From JAKAGZ01 sp963748105 (GTDB taxonomy: Bacteria; Bacteroidota; Ignavibacteria; Ignavibacteriales; Ignavibacteriaceae): DNA of 64,000 nt. Below, one piece after another: positions 1 to 9,222 of this stretch. Numbering within the stretch: the stretch's first letter is position 1; each line of letters starts with the position of its first letter. Made by a program: the position numbers and the translations under genes. The stretch spans positions 133,464 through 197,463 of the forward strand of contig CAVVHP010000004.1 of assembly GCA_963748105.1 (NCBI GenBank). The letters run 5' to 3'. Below the pieces are notes generated by a model. The model was not told the DNA's origin. It saw nothing but the letters and a program-made list of their open reading frames with translations, and made no database searches.

Positions 1-1
1 C

Positions 2-907
2 AAAGCACTGAATTTTGTACAGCAGATAACAGTAAACGATGCTTCCAAATTAACGGACGGAAGAGTACAATACTCGGCAATGTGCTATAATGATGGCGGA
101 ATTGTTGACGACCTGTTGGTTTACAGAATTTCCGAAAAAGAATTTATGCTTGTTATTAATGCTTCAAATATCGAGAAAGATTTCAACTGGATGAAAGAGA
201 ACAATAGTTTTGGTGTTGAACTGCAGAATTTAAGTGATGAATATTCATTACTTGCAATACAGGGTCCTAATTCCAACAAGACATTACAAAAAATTTGTGA
301 ATGTAATCTTGACCTTGAATATTATCATTTCTTTAAAGCAAAAGTTGCCGGTTATGATATGATTGTTTCAAGAACTGGTTATACCGGCGAACTGGGATAT
401 GAAATATATTTTAAGGGCGATACAAAAGTTGCTGAAGAAGTCTGGACTAAATTATTTAAAGCCGGAAAAGAGTATGACATTCAACCAATCGGACTGGCGG
501 CCAGGGATTCATTGAGACTTGAAATGGGCTTCTGTCTATATGGAAATGATATAGATCAAACAACAAATCCTCTTGAAGCAGGACTGGGTTGGATAACCAA
601 ACTGAAAAAGAATAATTTTAACGGAAGGGAAGTTCTGCTTAAAGTTAAGGAAGAAGGTCTTAGCAGAAAACTGGTTCCCCTTACTACTGACGAAAAAGTA
701 TTCCCGCGCCACGGCTATGAATTGACTGTTGAAGGCAAAAAAATTGGGCACATAACAAGCGGTACAGTCAGTCCGGTGCTTGATAAACCGATTGCAATGG
801 GTTATGTTGAAAAACAATATGCGGTTGAAGGTTCAACGGTTAACTTTTTTATTAGAGGGAAAGAAATACCGGCAACAGTTGTTAGTCTCCCTTTTGTAAA
901 AAAATAA
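2..907 (+). CDS. gcvT: Aminomethyltransferase, glycine cleavage T protein (5' end outside the window)
   Basis: T protein of the glycine cleavage system. It moves the one-carbon unit from the aminomethyl-lipoyl H protein to tetrahydrofolate and releases ammonia. The reading frame is open from base 2, and residues before the first ATG (base 80) already match the family (VQYSAMCYNDGGIVDDLLVYR-type block), so the gene is cut by the window edge and base 80 is not the real start. Family signatures follow: SRTGYTGELGYEIY, then GLAARDSLRLE, and a C-terminal barrel domain with TSGTVSP near the end. About 300 residues are present of a usual 360. It is followed after 41 bases by a ComB-like gene on the same strand. 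The family call is firm. Confidence 0.95.
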   Translation, partial: KALNFVQQITVNDASKLTDGRVQYSAMCYNDGGIVDDLLVYRISEKEFMLVINASNIEKDFNWMKENNSFGVELQNLSDEYSLLAIQGPNSNKTLQKICECNLDLEYYHFFKAKVAGYDMIVSRTGYTGELGYEIYFKGDTKVAEEVWTKLFKAGKEYDIQPIGLAARDSLRLEMGFCLYGNDIDQTTNPLEAGLGWITKLKKNNFNGREVLLKVKEEGLSRKLVPLTTDEKVFPRHGYELTVEGKKIGHITSGTVSPVLDKPIAMGYVEKQYAVEGSTVNFFIRGKEIPATVVSLPFVKK

Positions 908-948
908 TTTAGATATTTGCATAACATCAGATTTGTTAAAATAAATTT

Positions 949-1704
949 ATGAAATGTAATGTAATATTTTGCTCCGCTCATATAGAAGAGCTTTATTTTA
1001 CCGGCAAGACAATAGTAGTTATAGATGTTTTAAGAGCATCTAACACTATTATTACCGCTCTGAGTAACGGGGCGAAAGAAATAGTTCCTGTCGGTTCAGT
1101 AGAATTTGCCGTAAAAGTTTCAGGTGGTTTATTCGGTGGACAAACATTAATCGGAGGCGAAAGAAACACAAAAAAAATTGACGGTTTTGCTCTCGGTAAT
1201 TCTCCTCTTGAGTACTCCAAAGAAGTTGTAACAGGAAAATCAATTGTTTTCTATACAACTAATGGTTCTAAAGCGATTGTTAAAGCAAAATTTGCCGAAA
1301 ATTTATTTGTCTGTTCTTTTGCAAATTTAACTGCAATCGCAAAACATCTCATCAGTCTCAATACAGATTTTGAAATTCTTTGTGCAGGAAGAAATAACAG
1401 CTTTTCACTTGAAGATGCTGTCTGTGCCGGAGCTCTTATTTCAAGAATCCAAACTTTTAAGGGGATACTGGAATTGAATGATACAGCTAACGCTTCTGTG
1501 GTTTTGAAAAAATCATTTGGTAAAAGCACATTAACTATGCTTAAAAGCACGGAACATGGAAAAGTGCTTCTCGAGAATCAATTTGAGGAAGACATTAAAC
1601 ATTGTAGCCACGTTGATAATGTAAATGTAATTCCGTTTTTCTCGGAAAATGTCCTTAAATTAATGCCGGATCAGCAATCTTCATCGCAAAAGAAAAAGAA
1701 GTAA
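949..1704 (+). CDS. 2-phosphosulfolactate phosphatase family protein (ComB-like)
   Basis: This 251-residue protein belongs to the ComB phosphatase family. The family motifs seen are VIDVLRASNTI near residue 25, GGERNTKKIDGF near residue 65, GNSPLEY, and FYTTNGSKA near residue 100. In methanogens ComB removes phosphate from 2-phosphosulfolactate during coenzyme M synthesis. Bacterial homologues are common, but their substrate is mostly unproven, and no other coenzyme M or sulfolactate gene is visible here, so the substrate is not assigned. The C terminus ends in a lysine-rich tail. ftsK starts 11 bases downstream, so the two may be co-transcribed. Confidence 0.85.
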   Translation: MKCNVIFCSAHIEELYFTGKTIVVIDVLRASNTIITALSNGAKEIVPVGSVEFAVKVSGGLFGGQTLIGGERNTKKIDGFALGNSPLEYSKEVVTGKSIVFYTTNGSKAIVKAKFAENLFVCSFANLTAIAKHLISLNTDFEILCAGRNNSFSLEDAVCAGALISRIQTFKGILELNDTANASVVLKKSFGKSTLTMLKSTEHGKVLLENQFEEDIKHCSHVDNVNVIPFFSENVLKLMPDQQSSSQKKKK

Positions 1705-1715
1705 ATTTAGAGAAC

Positions 1716-4164
1716 ATGGCAAAACAGAAAAAAACAAACACGAGAAAAAATAATTCATCGTCCGGCGAAGATTATTTTGTCATTTCTTCCGACAAAAAGA
1801 AAAAAATACTTGGAATATTTCTGATAGTTTTTTCAATATTTATTTTATTAAGTATTGCAAGCTATTCCCGGTACGACCAGGCAAATTTGCACTATCAGTT
1901 TTCTGATTTTTTTAAAGTTTTTAGCGGCAGCCAGGATGCTGCACAAAAAGCAGACAGTACCCACAACTGGCTTGGTATATTTGGAGCTTATATTTCGGAT
2001 TTCTTTGTAAACGCTACACTCGGTGTTTTTTCTACAGTTTTCCCTATAATGTTTTCTATCTGGGGCTTTTCTTTCTTCAAAAAAATAAGTTTCAGAACGA
2101 TTATTCACACCTCAAATTTTTTGATAATTATCGGCATCCTTCTTTCTTCTTTTTTCGGTGTGTTAAGAATGCACTTTCATGTGTTTGCCGGGGTGTATGA
2201 ATTATCAGGCAGTGTTGGCGATTATCTCGGTATGGCAACCAGCAGACTGTTAGGCGGCGTAGGCAGCATAATGTTTATAGCTGCTTCAACAATTGTTCTT
2301 TTAATAATTGCGTTCGATATAAAAATAGAAAAGATATTCCATTGGTTGTTAAATATGTTTACCGGGTCAGTGAAGAAGGTAAAAGATGAATACCAGAACG
2401 CTAAAGTTGAACCAAAAGATGATTCAAATCTTGAAAAAATTAAAAGCCTTGGTAAGGAAGAAAAGAAAAAGAAGAAAATTCTTCCATTTGGAGGAGGAGA
2501 TAAAGAACCGGCTAAAGACAACAAGAAAAACGATGTTGATGAAACTAAAATTAAAATTGTAAGAAAAGATGAATTTGAGCCTGCAAAGGAAGAAAAAGTA
2601 AATGAAGTTGTAAATGATGAAGACAAAAAAGTAGATCTGGCTAAAACAAAGGAAATTCCGCAAGCTGAAATTGACCGGCAGGCAGAAGCGCAATTGCCAA
2701 ATCAGTGGGAAGAAAAAATAAATTATAAAAAACCAAGTATTGAGCTTCTTGAGGCTGCAGCAACAGAGGATTTTAAAGTAGCTGAAGAGGAACTGAAACG
2801 AAATGCCGAGCTTCTGAAAGAAAAGTTAAGACTTTTTGATATTGATATTGAGGACATTACTGTTACTCCCGGGCCAGTAGTTACGCTTTACGAAATTGTT
2901 CCCGCTCCCGGAGTAAAGATCAGCAGAATTGTGGGACTTGAGCATGATATTGCTCTTGCTCTGGCAGCGAGAGGAATAAGAATTATTGCCCCGATTCCCG
3001 GCAAAAGTGCAATTGGTGTCGAAATTCCAAATACAGAAGCTTCACTGGTTAATGCCCGCTCAGTGTTAACAAAAATACACGAGTCAAAAAATGAACTTCC
3101 TATTGCTCTCGGAAAAACAATTAATGGCGATGTTTATGTAACTGATCTGGCAAAAATGCCTCATATGTTAATTGCCGGTTCAACAGGATCGGGTAAAAGT
3201 GTTGGAATAAATATGCTCATAGCCAGTCTTTTATATTCCAAACAACCATCCGAAGTAAAACTGATTATGATAGATCCGAAAAAAATTGAACTTTCATTTT
3301 ATAATCAGTTGAGAAAACATTATCTGGCAGTGTCACCGGATCTGGAAGAAGAAATTATTACTAATCCTCAAAATGCAGTATTGCTTTTGAAGTCTGTTGA
3401 ATATGAAATGGAAAAAAGATACGACAAACTTGCAAAGGCTGGCGTAAGAAATCTTGTTGATTACAACAAAAAAGTGGCGGACCCGAAAAAGAAACCTGCA
3501 GATACTGAAACAATGAAGCACCACCTTCTTCCATACCTGATTGTAATAATAGATGAGCTTGCCGACTTAATGATAACCGCAGGGAAAGAAGTTGAAGAAC
3601 CAATTGCAAGACTTGCACAGCTGGCACGCGCTGTTGGAATTCATCTTGTTGTAGCAACGCAACGTCCTTCAGTTAATGTAATTACCGGTGTAATAAAAGC
3701 CAACTTCAGCGCAAGAGTTGCATACCAGGTTGCCACAAAAATTGATTCGAGAACAATACTTGACATGAATGGGGCTGAACAATTACTCGGTAGAGGAGAT
3801 ATGCTCTTTCTTACCAACGGGAATGCCAAAGCCTATACGTATTCAAAACGCATTTATATCAACGGACGAAGTAGAAAAAATCACAAACTATATCTATTCG
3901 CAGAAAGGATTTTCCAAACCTTATTTTTTGCCATCGCTATACGATAAAAAGAAAGAAGCAGCGGCAGGGTTTTTAACTGATTTAGATCCGATGTTTGAGG
4001 ACGCGGCTAGGGTAATTGTTCGTCATCAGCAAGGTTCTGTTTCACTTCTGCAAAGAAGATTGAAACTCGGATATTCAAGGGCTGCAAGAATTGTTGATCA
4101 GCTGGAGGAAGCCGGAATTGTTGGTCCGAATGACGGCAGTAAGGCACGCACGGTATTGAGTTGA
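1716..4164 (+). CDS. ftsK: DNA translocase FtsK/SpoIIIE (broken by one indel near 3811-3814)
   Basis: Septum-anchored DNA pump that clears and aligns chromosome ends during division. The N-terminal quarter carries several hydrophobic membrane segments. A charged Lys/Glu-rich linker (about residues 225-340) follows, then the RecA-like motor with Walker A GSTGSGKS (residues 488-495) and Walker B-like LIVIIDELADLM. A C-terminal winged-helix gamma domain follows (SVSLLQRRLKLGYSRAARIVDQLE). The first frame runs to 3947 but turns to nonsense after GRGDMLFL. The family sequence continues one frame over (PTGMPKPIRIQNAF) and ends at the TGA at 4162. One extra base around 3813 explains it. The gene is essential or near-essential, so I read this as a sequence error, not a pseudogene. 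Confidence 0.93.
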
Positions 4165-4255
4165 TAATGAAGAACAATTGGAAACAATTATTCGTTCACT
4201 TTAATTTCCCGTCCGGAATTTTCTCATTTTTATTTTTCAATTCAGGAATTAAATT

Positions 4256-5213
4256 TTGATTCGAAAAAGAAAATCAAAAATAATCAAGGAAGAATTTCAG
4301 GACCTTGGCTTCGGTGCAAAAGTAGCAGCGCAGAAGCAAAGATTAATTAACCGCGACGGCAGTTTTAACGTTGAAAGAACTGGCCAGTCCTTCCTGGAGA
4401 AAGTTAGCCCCTATCATTACTTGATTTCAATCTCATGGTCTGAAATTTAATTCCCTGGTTCTTCTTACATACATAACAATAAATTTAATTTTTGCTTCCA
4501 TTTATATGATCGAAGGAATGAATGGAATCGGGGCAGTTCATACAAATTTTATCCATGACTTTCTAAATTCATTTTTTTTCAGTTTGCAGACTTTTACCAC
4601 AGTCGGATACGGAAGATTGAATCCGACCAGTGATATTGAAAGCATGATAGCCGGGATAGAATCTCTCTGCGGTTTGATGGGATTTGCTTTGGCTACCGGT
4701 TTGCTTTACGGCAGATTTTCCCGGCCTAACGCAAAGATTATTTACAGCAACAATTCTTTAATAGCGCCGTATAAGGACATTACGGCATTTGAATTCAGAA
4801 TTGCAAATGCCCGCGAAAACCAGTTAATTGAGGCTGAGATTCAGATTTTGCTTTCAATGATCGATAAATCCGGAAAAAAAGACGCCACCAAAAGAGTTTT
4901 TCATAATTTGTCACTCGAAAGAAAAATGGTGGTGTTTTTTTCACTTACCTGGACGGTAGTTCACCCTATTGGTGAAGAGAGCCCGCTTTACGGAATGAAT
5001 GAGAAAGATTTAAAAGAAGCGGATGCTGAGTTTTTAATACTATTTAAAGCTTTTGACGACACGTTTTCCCAGGTCGTTCATTCCAGGTCTTCATATAAAT
5101 ATAATGAAGTGGTCTGGGGTTCAAAATTTAAGAGCCTTTATCTCGATTCACCCTCAGGCGTTTCAACTATTGACATGAAAATATTTCATGAAATAGAGAA
5201 AGCAGAAAATTAG
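4256..5213 (+). CDS. Inward-rectifier-type potassium channel, KirBac-like (indel near 4443-4445)
   Basis: Two-membrane-helix K+ channel of the prokaryotic Kir family. The TTG start gives an N-terminal slide-helix region with DLGFG and LINRDGSFNV, typical of KirBac. After the first helix comes the pore helix and selectivity filter TTVGYG (bases 4596-4613), then the second helix and a long C-terminal immunoglobulin-like cytoplasmic domain (RIANARENQLIEAEI; LTWTVVHPIGEESPLYG). The first frame stops at 4448. Dropping one A from the AAA at 4443-4445 turns the end into WSEFNSLVLL and joins the frame that carries the filter. The two halves fit the family perfectly, so this is one gene with an indel, probably a sequencing error. 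Confidence 0.88.
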
Positions 5214-5286
5214 GATTTACAGTGCCCTGTTTTATTTTTAAATTTAAGCACTAATAATATTAACAATTTTAACGGTCATTAAAAAA

Positions 5287-5889
5287 ATGAAAAACATAGT
5301 AATCAGTACAATTATTTTCTTATTTACAGCAACGTTAGTAAATGCACAGAACAACAACTATTTAAAAGCCCTTCAAAATAAATTCAGCAAAATAAACGAA
5401 CTTTCTGCTGATTTTACAGAGCATACTTATAACAAAATTGATTTTAAAGGTTCATTCTTATATAAGAAAGAAAACCATCTGAAATTTAATCTTAAAAAGT
5501 TAGTAGTTGTATCTGATGGAGAAACGAACTGGAATTACAATAAAAAACAGAACAAAGTAATTATAACAAAGTTCGATAAAGAAAACCCTTCACCAGTATC
5601 ACTGGAAAAAATAATTAATGAATTTCCTTCGAAATGTACCATAACTGAATCGAAAGATAACGGTGTTCCTTTAATTGAATTAAAGCCGAAAGCAAATTCA
5701 GGAATTAAAGCGCAGTTTATTAAAATCTGGATTAATGATGAAAACCTTGTTAAGAAGATTTCAATAAAAGCCAGTACTGGAACTGTTCTTGAGTTTAGTT
5801 TTACAAATTATAAAATTAATCCAGGTTTGCCGGAATCAGAGTTTATTTTCACCCCGCCTGAAGGATCAAAAGTACTTGACATCAGATAA
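5287..5889 (+). CDS. lolA: LolA-like outer-membrane lipoprotein carrier protein
   Basis: Periplasmic chaperone-like protein expected to carry lipoproteins from the inner to the outer membrane. It is 200 residues long with an N-terminal signal peptide ending in VNAQ. The family pattern is visible: F-x-x-[IV]-x-x-[LF]-x-A-x-F near residue 35-45, KGSFLYKKENHLKF, then LVVVSDGETNWNYN and IWINDENLVKKI, with FTNYKIN and EFIFTPPEGSKV at the end. FtsK/SpoIIIE and LolA genes are often adjacent; here only the K+ channel separates them. The following flippase-like gene overlaps its 3' end. Confidence 0.85.
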   Translation: MKNIVISTIIFLFTATLVNAQNNNYLKALQNKFSKINELSADFTEHTYNKIDFKGSFLYKKENHLKFNLKKLVVVSDGETNWNYNKKQNKVIITKFDKENPSPVSLEKIINEFPSKCTITESKDNGVPLIELKPKANSGIKAQFIKIWINDENLVKKISIKASTGTVLEFSFTNYKINPGLPESEFIFTPPEGSKVLDIR

Positions 5890-6925
5890 AATTCATCACA
5901 AATACAGTAAGGCAATAAAATATATTTTCTCAATTTTATTGAGCTTTGCCTTTCTCTATTTTGCATTTCAAAACGTAAATGTTAAGGATGTATTTTATCA
6001 TATTTCCAATGCTTCAGTTTTCTGGATATTTATTTTTATCGTTGTAAATCTGTCTTCGCATTGGGTGCGTGCATTAAGATGGAAGGTTATTCTCCATTCT
6101 GTAAAACCCGACACGTCAGTTAAAAATCTTTTAGGCGCAATTATGGTTGGCTACGGAGTTAACTGCGTAGTACCTCGTTTGGGTGAAGTTTCCCGTGCGG
6201 TTCTGGTTGGCAAATGGGAAAAACTTTCACGCTCATCGATGCTTGGTGCTGTAATTGTAGAGCGTGTAATAGATATTATTTTTCTGGCATTCGCGGTAAT
6301 TGTTTCAGCGTTGTTATGGTCAGAGAATCTTTATGATAAATTCCCCTGGCTGGAATCATCAATTTATTTGAGCCTGATTTTAATGGGGCTTATGATTGTT
6401 TTCTTTTACATGATGATAAAATTTAAGGAGAGATTTTATAATGTCCTGATTAAACTGATCGGGAAAATTTCTCAGAAACTTGCTCACAAAGCCGGGTACA
6501 TATTTGAAATGCTCATAGAAGGTTTTGGAAGTCTAAAGGGAAGAAAAAATTATTTTTTGACAATTTTATTGAGTGTTGTAATAATGGCTCTCTATGCGCT
6601 TAATTCATATGTAGGTTTTTTCACAATTGGGTTGCAAACCCTTAAACCTGTAAATTACGAAATGGGCTGGATAGTTATGAGCATCAGCGCAATTGGTGTT
6701 GTTATCCCGACACCCGGAGGCACTGGCTCATATCACGTACTTGCTACATCGGCACTGGTTTTATTGTTTGGATTTGGACATGATATAAGTCTTGCATACG
6801 CAGTTTTGACGCACGGCATTTCTTATTTTTTATTTATATTTAGTGCTGTGCTCGTTTATTTTATTATTGATAAACGACACGACAATTTCTTTAAAGTTGC
6901 TGAAAACGAATTGGATGAAATGTGA
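5876..6925 (+). CDS. Flippase-like membrane protein, lysylphosphatidylglycerol synthase TM-domain family (UPF0104/YbhN-like)
   Basis: Polytopic inner-membrane protein with roughly eight hydrophobic helices and the family motifs WVRALRWK, GYGVNCVVPRLGEVSRA and PTPGGTGSYH. Relatives include the membrane half of MprF and AglD-type proteins; the transported lipid is not known for this branch. The frame is open from 5789, but that start would bury the N terminus in the lolA gene. I prefer the TTG at 5876, which gives a short hydrophilic leader before the first helix and a 14-base overlap with lolA. Its stop overlaps the next gene by four bases, suggesting translational coupling. Confidence 0.82.
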   Translation: MTSDKIHHKYSKAIKYIFSILLSFAFLYFAFQNVNVKDVFYHISNASVFWIFIFIVVNLSSHWVRALRWKVILHSVKPDTSVKNLLGAIMVGYGVNCVVPRLGEVSRAVLVGKWEKLSRSSMLGAVIVERVIDIIFLAFAVIVSALLWSENLYDKFPWLESSIYLSLILMGLMIVFFYMMIKFKERFYNVLIKLIGKISQKLAHKAGYIFEMLIEGFGSLKGRKNYFLTILLSVVIMALYALNSYVGFFTIGLQTLKPVNYEMGWIVMSISAIGVVIPTPGGTGSYHVLATSALVLLFGFGHDISLAYAVLTHGISYFLFIFSAVLVYFIIDKRHDNFFKVAENELDEM

Positions 6926-7569
6926 AATATTTATCTTCTTTTATTTTAGTTTTATTAATGTTTAGCGTCTCTTACTCACAAGTACAGGTACGCGGCAGTA
7001 TGGGCGTTGATTTTGTCAGCACACCATCACTTTATGATTATATCAATCAGAATTTTGCAGGATCAAATAACCAGATTGGCAGTTTTAATGCCGCGGTAAT
7101 CTTTTCCGGTGAAGTTGATTATGATGTTAGCCAATCTTACGAGATCGGTGTTGATCTCGGTTATAGATTGTTTTCTTACAACACTCAAAATACAATCGGA
7201 ACTTATGACCTGACATATCACAATTTTATGCCCACACTGATTAATTATTATGTGATTAATGGTGAAGGCTATCAATTTAAATTTGGTGCCGGGGCAGGCG
7301 TACGTTTTTTAAGCGCTGAAGAATCAATACCCGGAACGGGGACAAAACAAAACTATTCATCAACCGGATTTGGAATTTTACTAAGAGGAGCAGGCAATAC
7401 CAGGTTGAGCGATAATGTTTATATCACTATTGGCGTGGACGCAAGGTATGATTTTAACGGTGAGCCTTCAAACGGCGGTAAAACACTCTATAACTATGCA
7501 TCCCAAAGCAATGTTAATTTTAATTCACTTTCCCTTGGTCTGAGCCTGGGCCTTACATTTTATCTATAG
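6922..7569 (+). CDS. Predicted outer-membrane beta-barrel protein
   Basis: A 215-residue secreted protein that starts with GTG overlapping the previous stop (GTGA). A signal peptide (about residues 1-19, ending SVSYSQ) is followed by alternating polar/hydrophobic strands rich in Gly, Tyr, Asn and aromatics, and by a C terminus ending in Phe-Tyr-Leu. This is typical of small 8-stranded OmpA/OmpW-like barrels. No catalytic motif is visible. It sits in a tight run lolA / flippase / barrel / uppP that looks like an envelope operon. The exact family is not recognised. Confidence 0.6.
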   Translation: MKYLSSFILVLLMFSVSYSQVQVRGSMGVDFVSTPSLYDYINQNFAGSNNQIGSFNAAVIFSGEVDYDVSQSYEIGVDLGYRLFSYNTQNTIGTYDLTYHNFMPTLINYYVINGEGYQFKFGAGAGVRFLSAEESIPGTGTKQNYSSTGFGILLRGAGNTRLSDNVYITIGVDARYDFNGEPSNGGKTLYNYASQSNVNFNSLSLGLSLGLTFYL

Positions 7570-7577
7570 GAGCATAA

Positions 7578-8424
7578 TTGAATCTTCTTGAAGCGATCGT
7601 TCTAGGAATAATCCAGGGGATTACTGAATTTCTTCCGATAAGCAGCACGGGCCATCTTACCGTTACAGGAAGATTAATGGGCCTGATTTCTAAAGAGAAT
7701 CCTGAGCACTGGACAGCATTCATCGCTGTAATTCAGCTTGGTACTCTCGTTTCCATATTAATTTACTTCCGAAAAGATATACTGAACATTTTAAGAGATT
7801 TTCTAAGAGATAATTTATCCCCCGGAAGATTAAAATATTCTGAACAAAGTGGTAATTCAAAAATGGGCTGGATGATTATAATCGGTACTATTCCTGTTGT
7901 GATAATCGGCCTGGCTTTAAAACCGGTTATAGAAGGAGAGTTCACAAAAAACCTTTACGTAATTGCCAGCAGCCTGATTCTTCTTGCCATCATTCTTGCT
8001 ATTGCTGAAAAGACAGCAAAGTTCAAAAAAGAAATGAAAGACATTACAATAAAAGATTCTTTGATAATAGGTATCTGTCAGTCTTTTGCCCTGATTCCCG
8101 GTTCATCAAGATCCGGCACCACAATTACCGGTGGATTATTTCTGGGACTGAAAAGGGAAACCGCAGCACGCTTTTCTTTTTTGCTTAGCATCCCTGCTGT
8201 GTTTGCGAGCGGATTGCTGGAACTCTATGAATCACTGAAATACCTGCAGGGCGATATGGTTCTGAATCTGGTAATTTCAACAATTGTATCGGGAGTCTGC
8301 GGTTATATTGCTATCGACTTTCTATTAAAATATTTAAGAAAGAACACTACATTTCTTATTTGTATGGTACAGAATTGCAGCAGGGATATTTATTTTAATT
8401 TTATTATTTTCAAAAGTTATTTGA
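7578..8424 (+). CDS. uppP: Undecaprenyl-diphosphate phosphatase UppP/BacA (indel at 8352-8354)
   Basis: Integral membrane enzyme that recycles undecaprenyl pyrophosphate to the monophosphate carrier used for peptidoglycan and O-antigen synthesis. It starts with TTG eight bases after the barrel gene. Signature motifs are GIIQGITEFLPISSTGHL at the N terminus (catalytic Glu and Ser region) and PGSSRSGTTITGG in the second half (catalytic Arg). The raw frame runs on to 8441 with a non-hydrophobic tail. Removing one T from the run at 8352-8354 gives the expected hydrophobic last helix (FLFVWYRIAAGIFIL) and a stop at 8422-8424. I take the shift to be a sequence error. Confidence 0.9.
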
Positions 8425-8441
8425 TTGTCAGGAGGAGCTAG

Positions 8442-9068
8442 ATGAAAGGTTCAATATTCTTTTTACTTTTACTTACTTTGTCTTTTGGATGTAATAATTC
8501 AAATAATACGACAAAGAATAATGATGGAATGGAAATTCAAAAAAACAAAAACAAAACGGAGAAAACGGCAATGCCCGATTCAACAAAAAAAATGGATGTA
8601 GCGGTTATAAAGACAAATATGGGAACTATTGAAATTCAGTTGTTTCCTGAAGTAGCACCCAAAGCGGTAGAAAACTTTGAAGGACTTGCTAAAAAAGGAT
8701 ATTATGACGGAGTTACATTTCACCGTGTAATAGATAATTTTATGATACAGGGAGGCGATCCTACAGGAACAGGACGCGGCGGTGAAAGTATCTGGGGTGA
8801 ACCTTTCGAAGATGAATTCAGTCCGGATTATACTTTTGATAAACCGGGAATTCTGGCGATGGCAAATGCGGGTCCCGGCACAAACGGCAGCCAGTTTTTT
8901 ATAACTCTCGTTCCCACACCATGGCTGAATAATCATCACACAATTTTCGGACAGGTTATTAAGGGAATGGATGTTGTTCAGGCCATCGGGAAAGTGGAAA
9001 TAACAAAACCATATGACAAACCGGTTAAAGATGTTGTAATGGAAAAAGTAACTATTGAGCAACGATAA
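8442..9068 (+). CDS. Cyclophilin-type peptidyl-prolyl cis-trans isomerase lipoprotein
   Basis: A 208-residue exported foldase. A strong AGGAGG-like ribosome site precedes the ATG. The signal peptide ends in a lipobox-like LSFGC (Cys17), so the protein is probably lipid-anchored, with a 30-residue Asn/Lys-rich linker. The cyclophilin core follows with YYDGVTFHRVIDNFMIQGGDP, the GPGTNGSQFFIT active-site strand, and HTIFGQVIKGMDVV. Length and motifs are normal for bacterial cyclophilins. Substrates are probably envelope proteins (inference). Confidence 0.92.
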   Translation: MKGSIFFLLLLTLSFGCNNSNNTTKNNDGMEIQKNKNKTEKTAMPDSTKKMDVAVIKTNMGTIEIQLFPEVAPKAVENFEGLAKKGYYDGVTFHRVIDNFMIQGGDPTGTGRGGESIWGEPFEDEFSPDYTFDKPGILAMANAGPGTNGSQFFITLVPTPWLNNHHTIFGQVIKGMDVVQAIGKVEITKPYDKPVKDVVMEKVTIEQR

Positions 9069-9098
9069 ACCGGTTCTTCTATTTTTAATGTCTTGGTG

Positions 9099-9124
9099 CC
9101 CCGGTGGTTGATTTATCACCGGGG
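9099..9124. terminator. Hairpin downstream of the cyclophilin gene
   Basis: A perfect 8-bp stem (CCCCGGTG / CACCGGGG) with a 10-base loop lies 30 bases after the stop of the cyclophilin gene. There is no clear T-run after it, so it may be a processing or weak termination hairpin rather than a classic intrinsic terminator. Confidence 0.45.
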
Positions 9125-9222
9125 TATTAAGAAGACAAAGTACTCCGGGTTTCTTCAACTATCTAATGTCTTTTTTACTTTCGTAATTTTTCAAATTCAA
9201 ATAATTATCCGGCAGCTGAATA

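Noticed and set aside
8580..9158. Long antisense ORF opposite the cyclophilin gene
   Set aside because: It is a shadow of a well-conserved gene; its composition is Phe/Ile/Asn/Cys-rich with no ribosome site. The same applies to the other antisense frames in the window.
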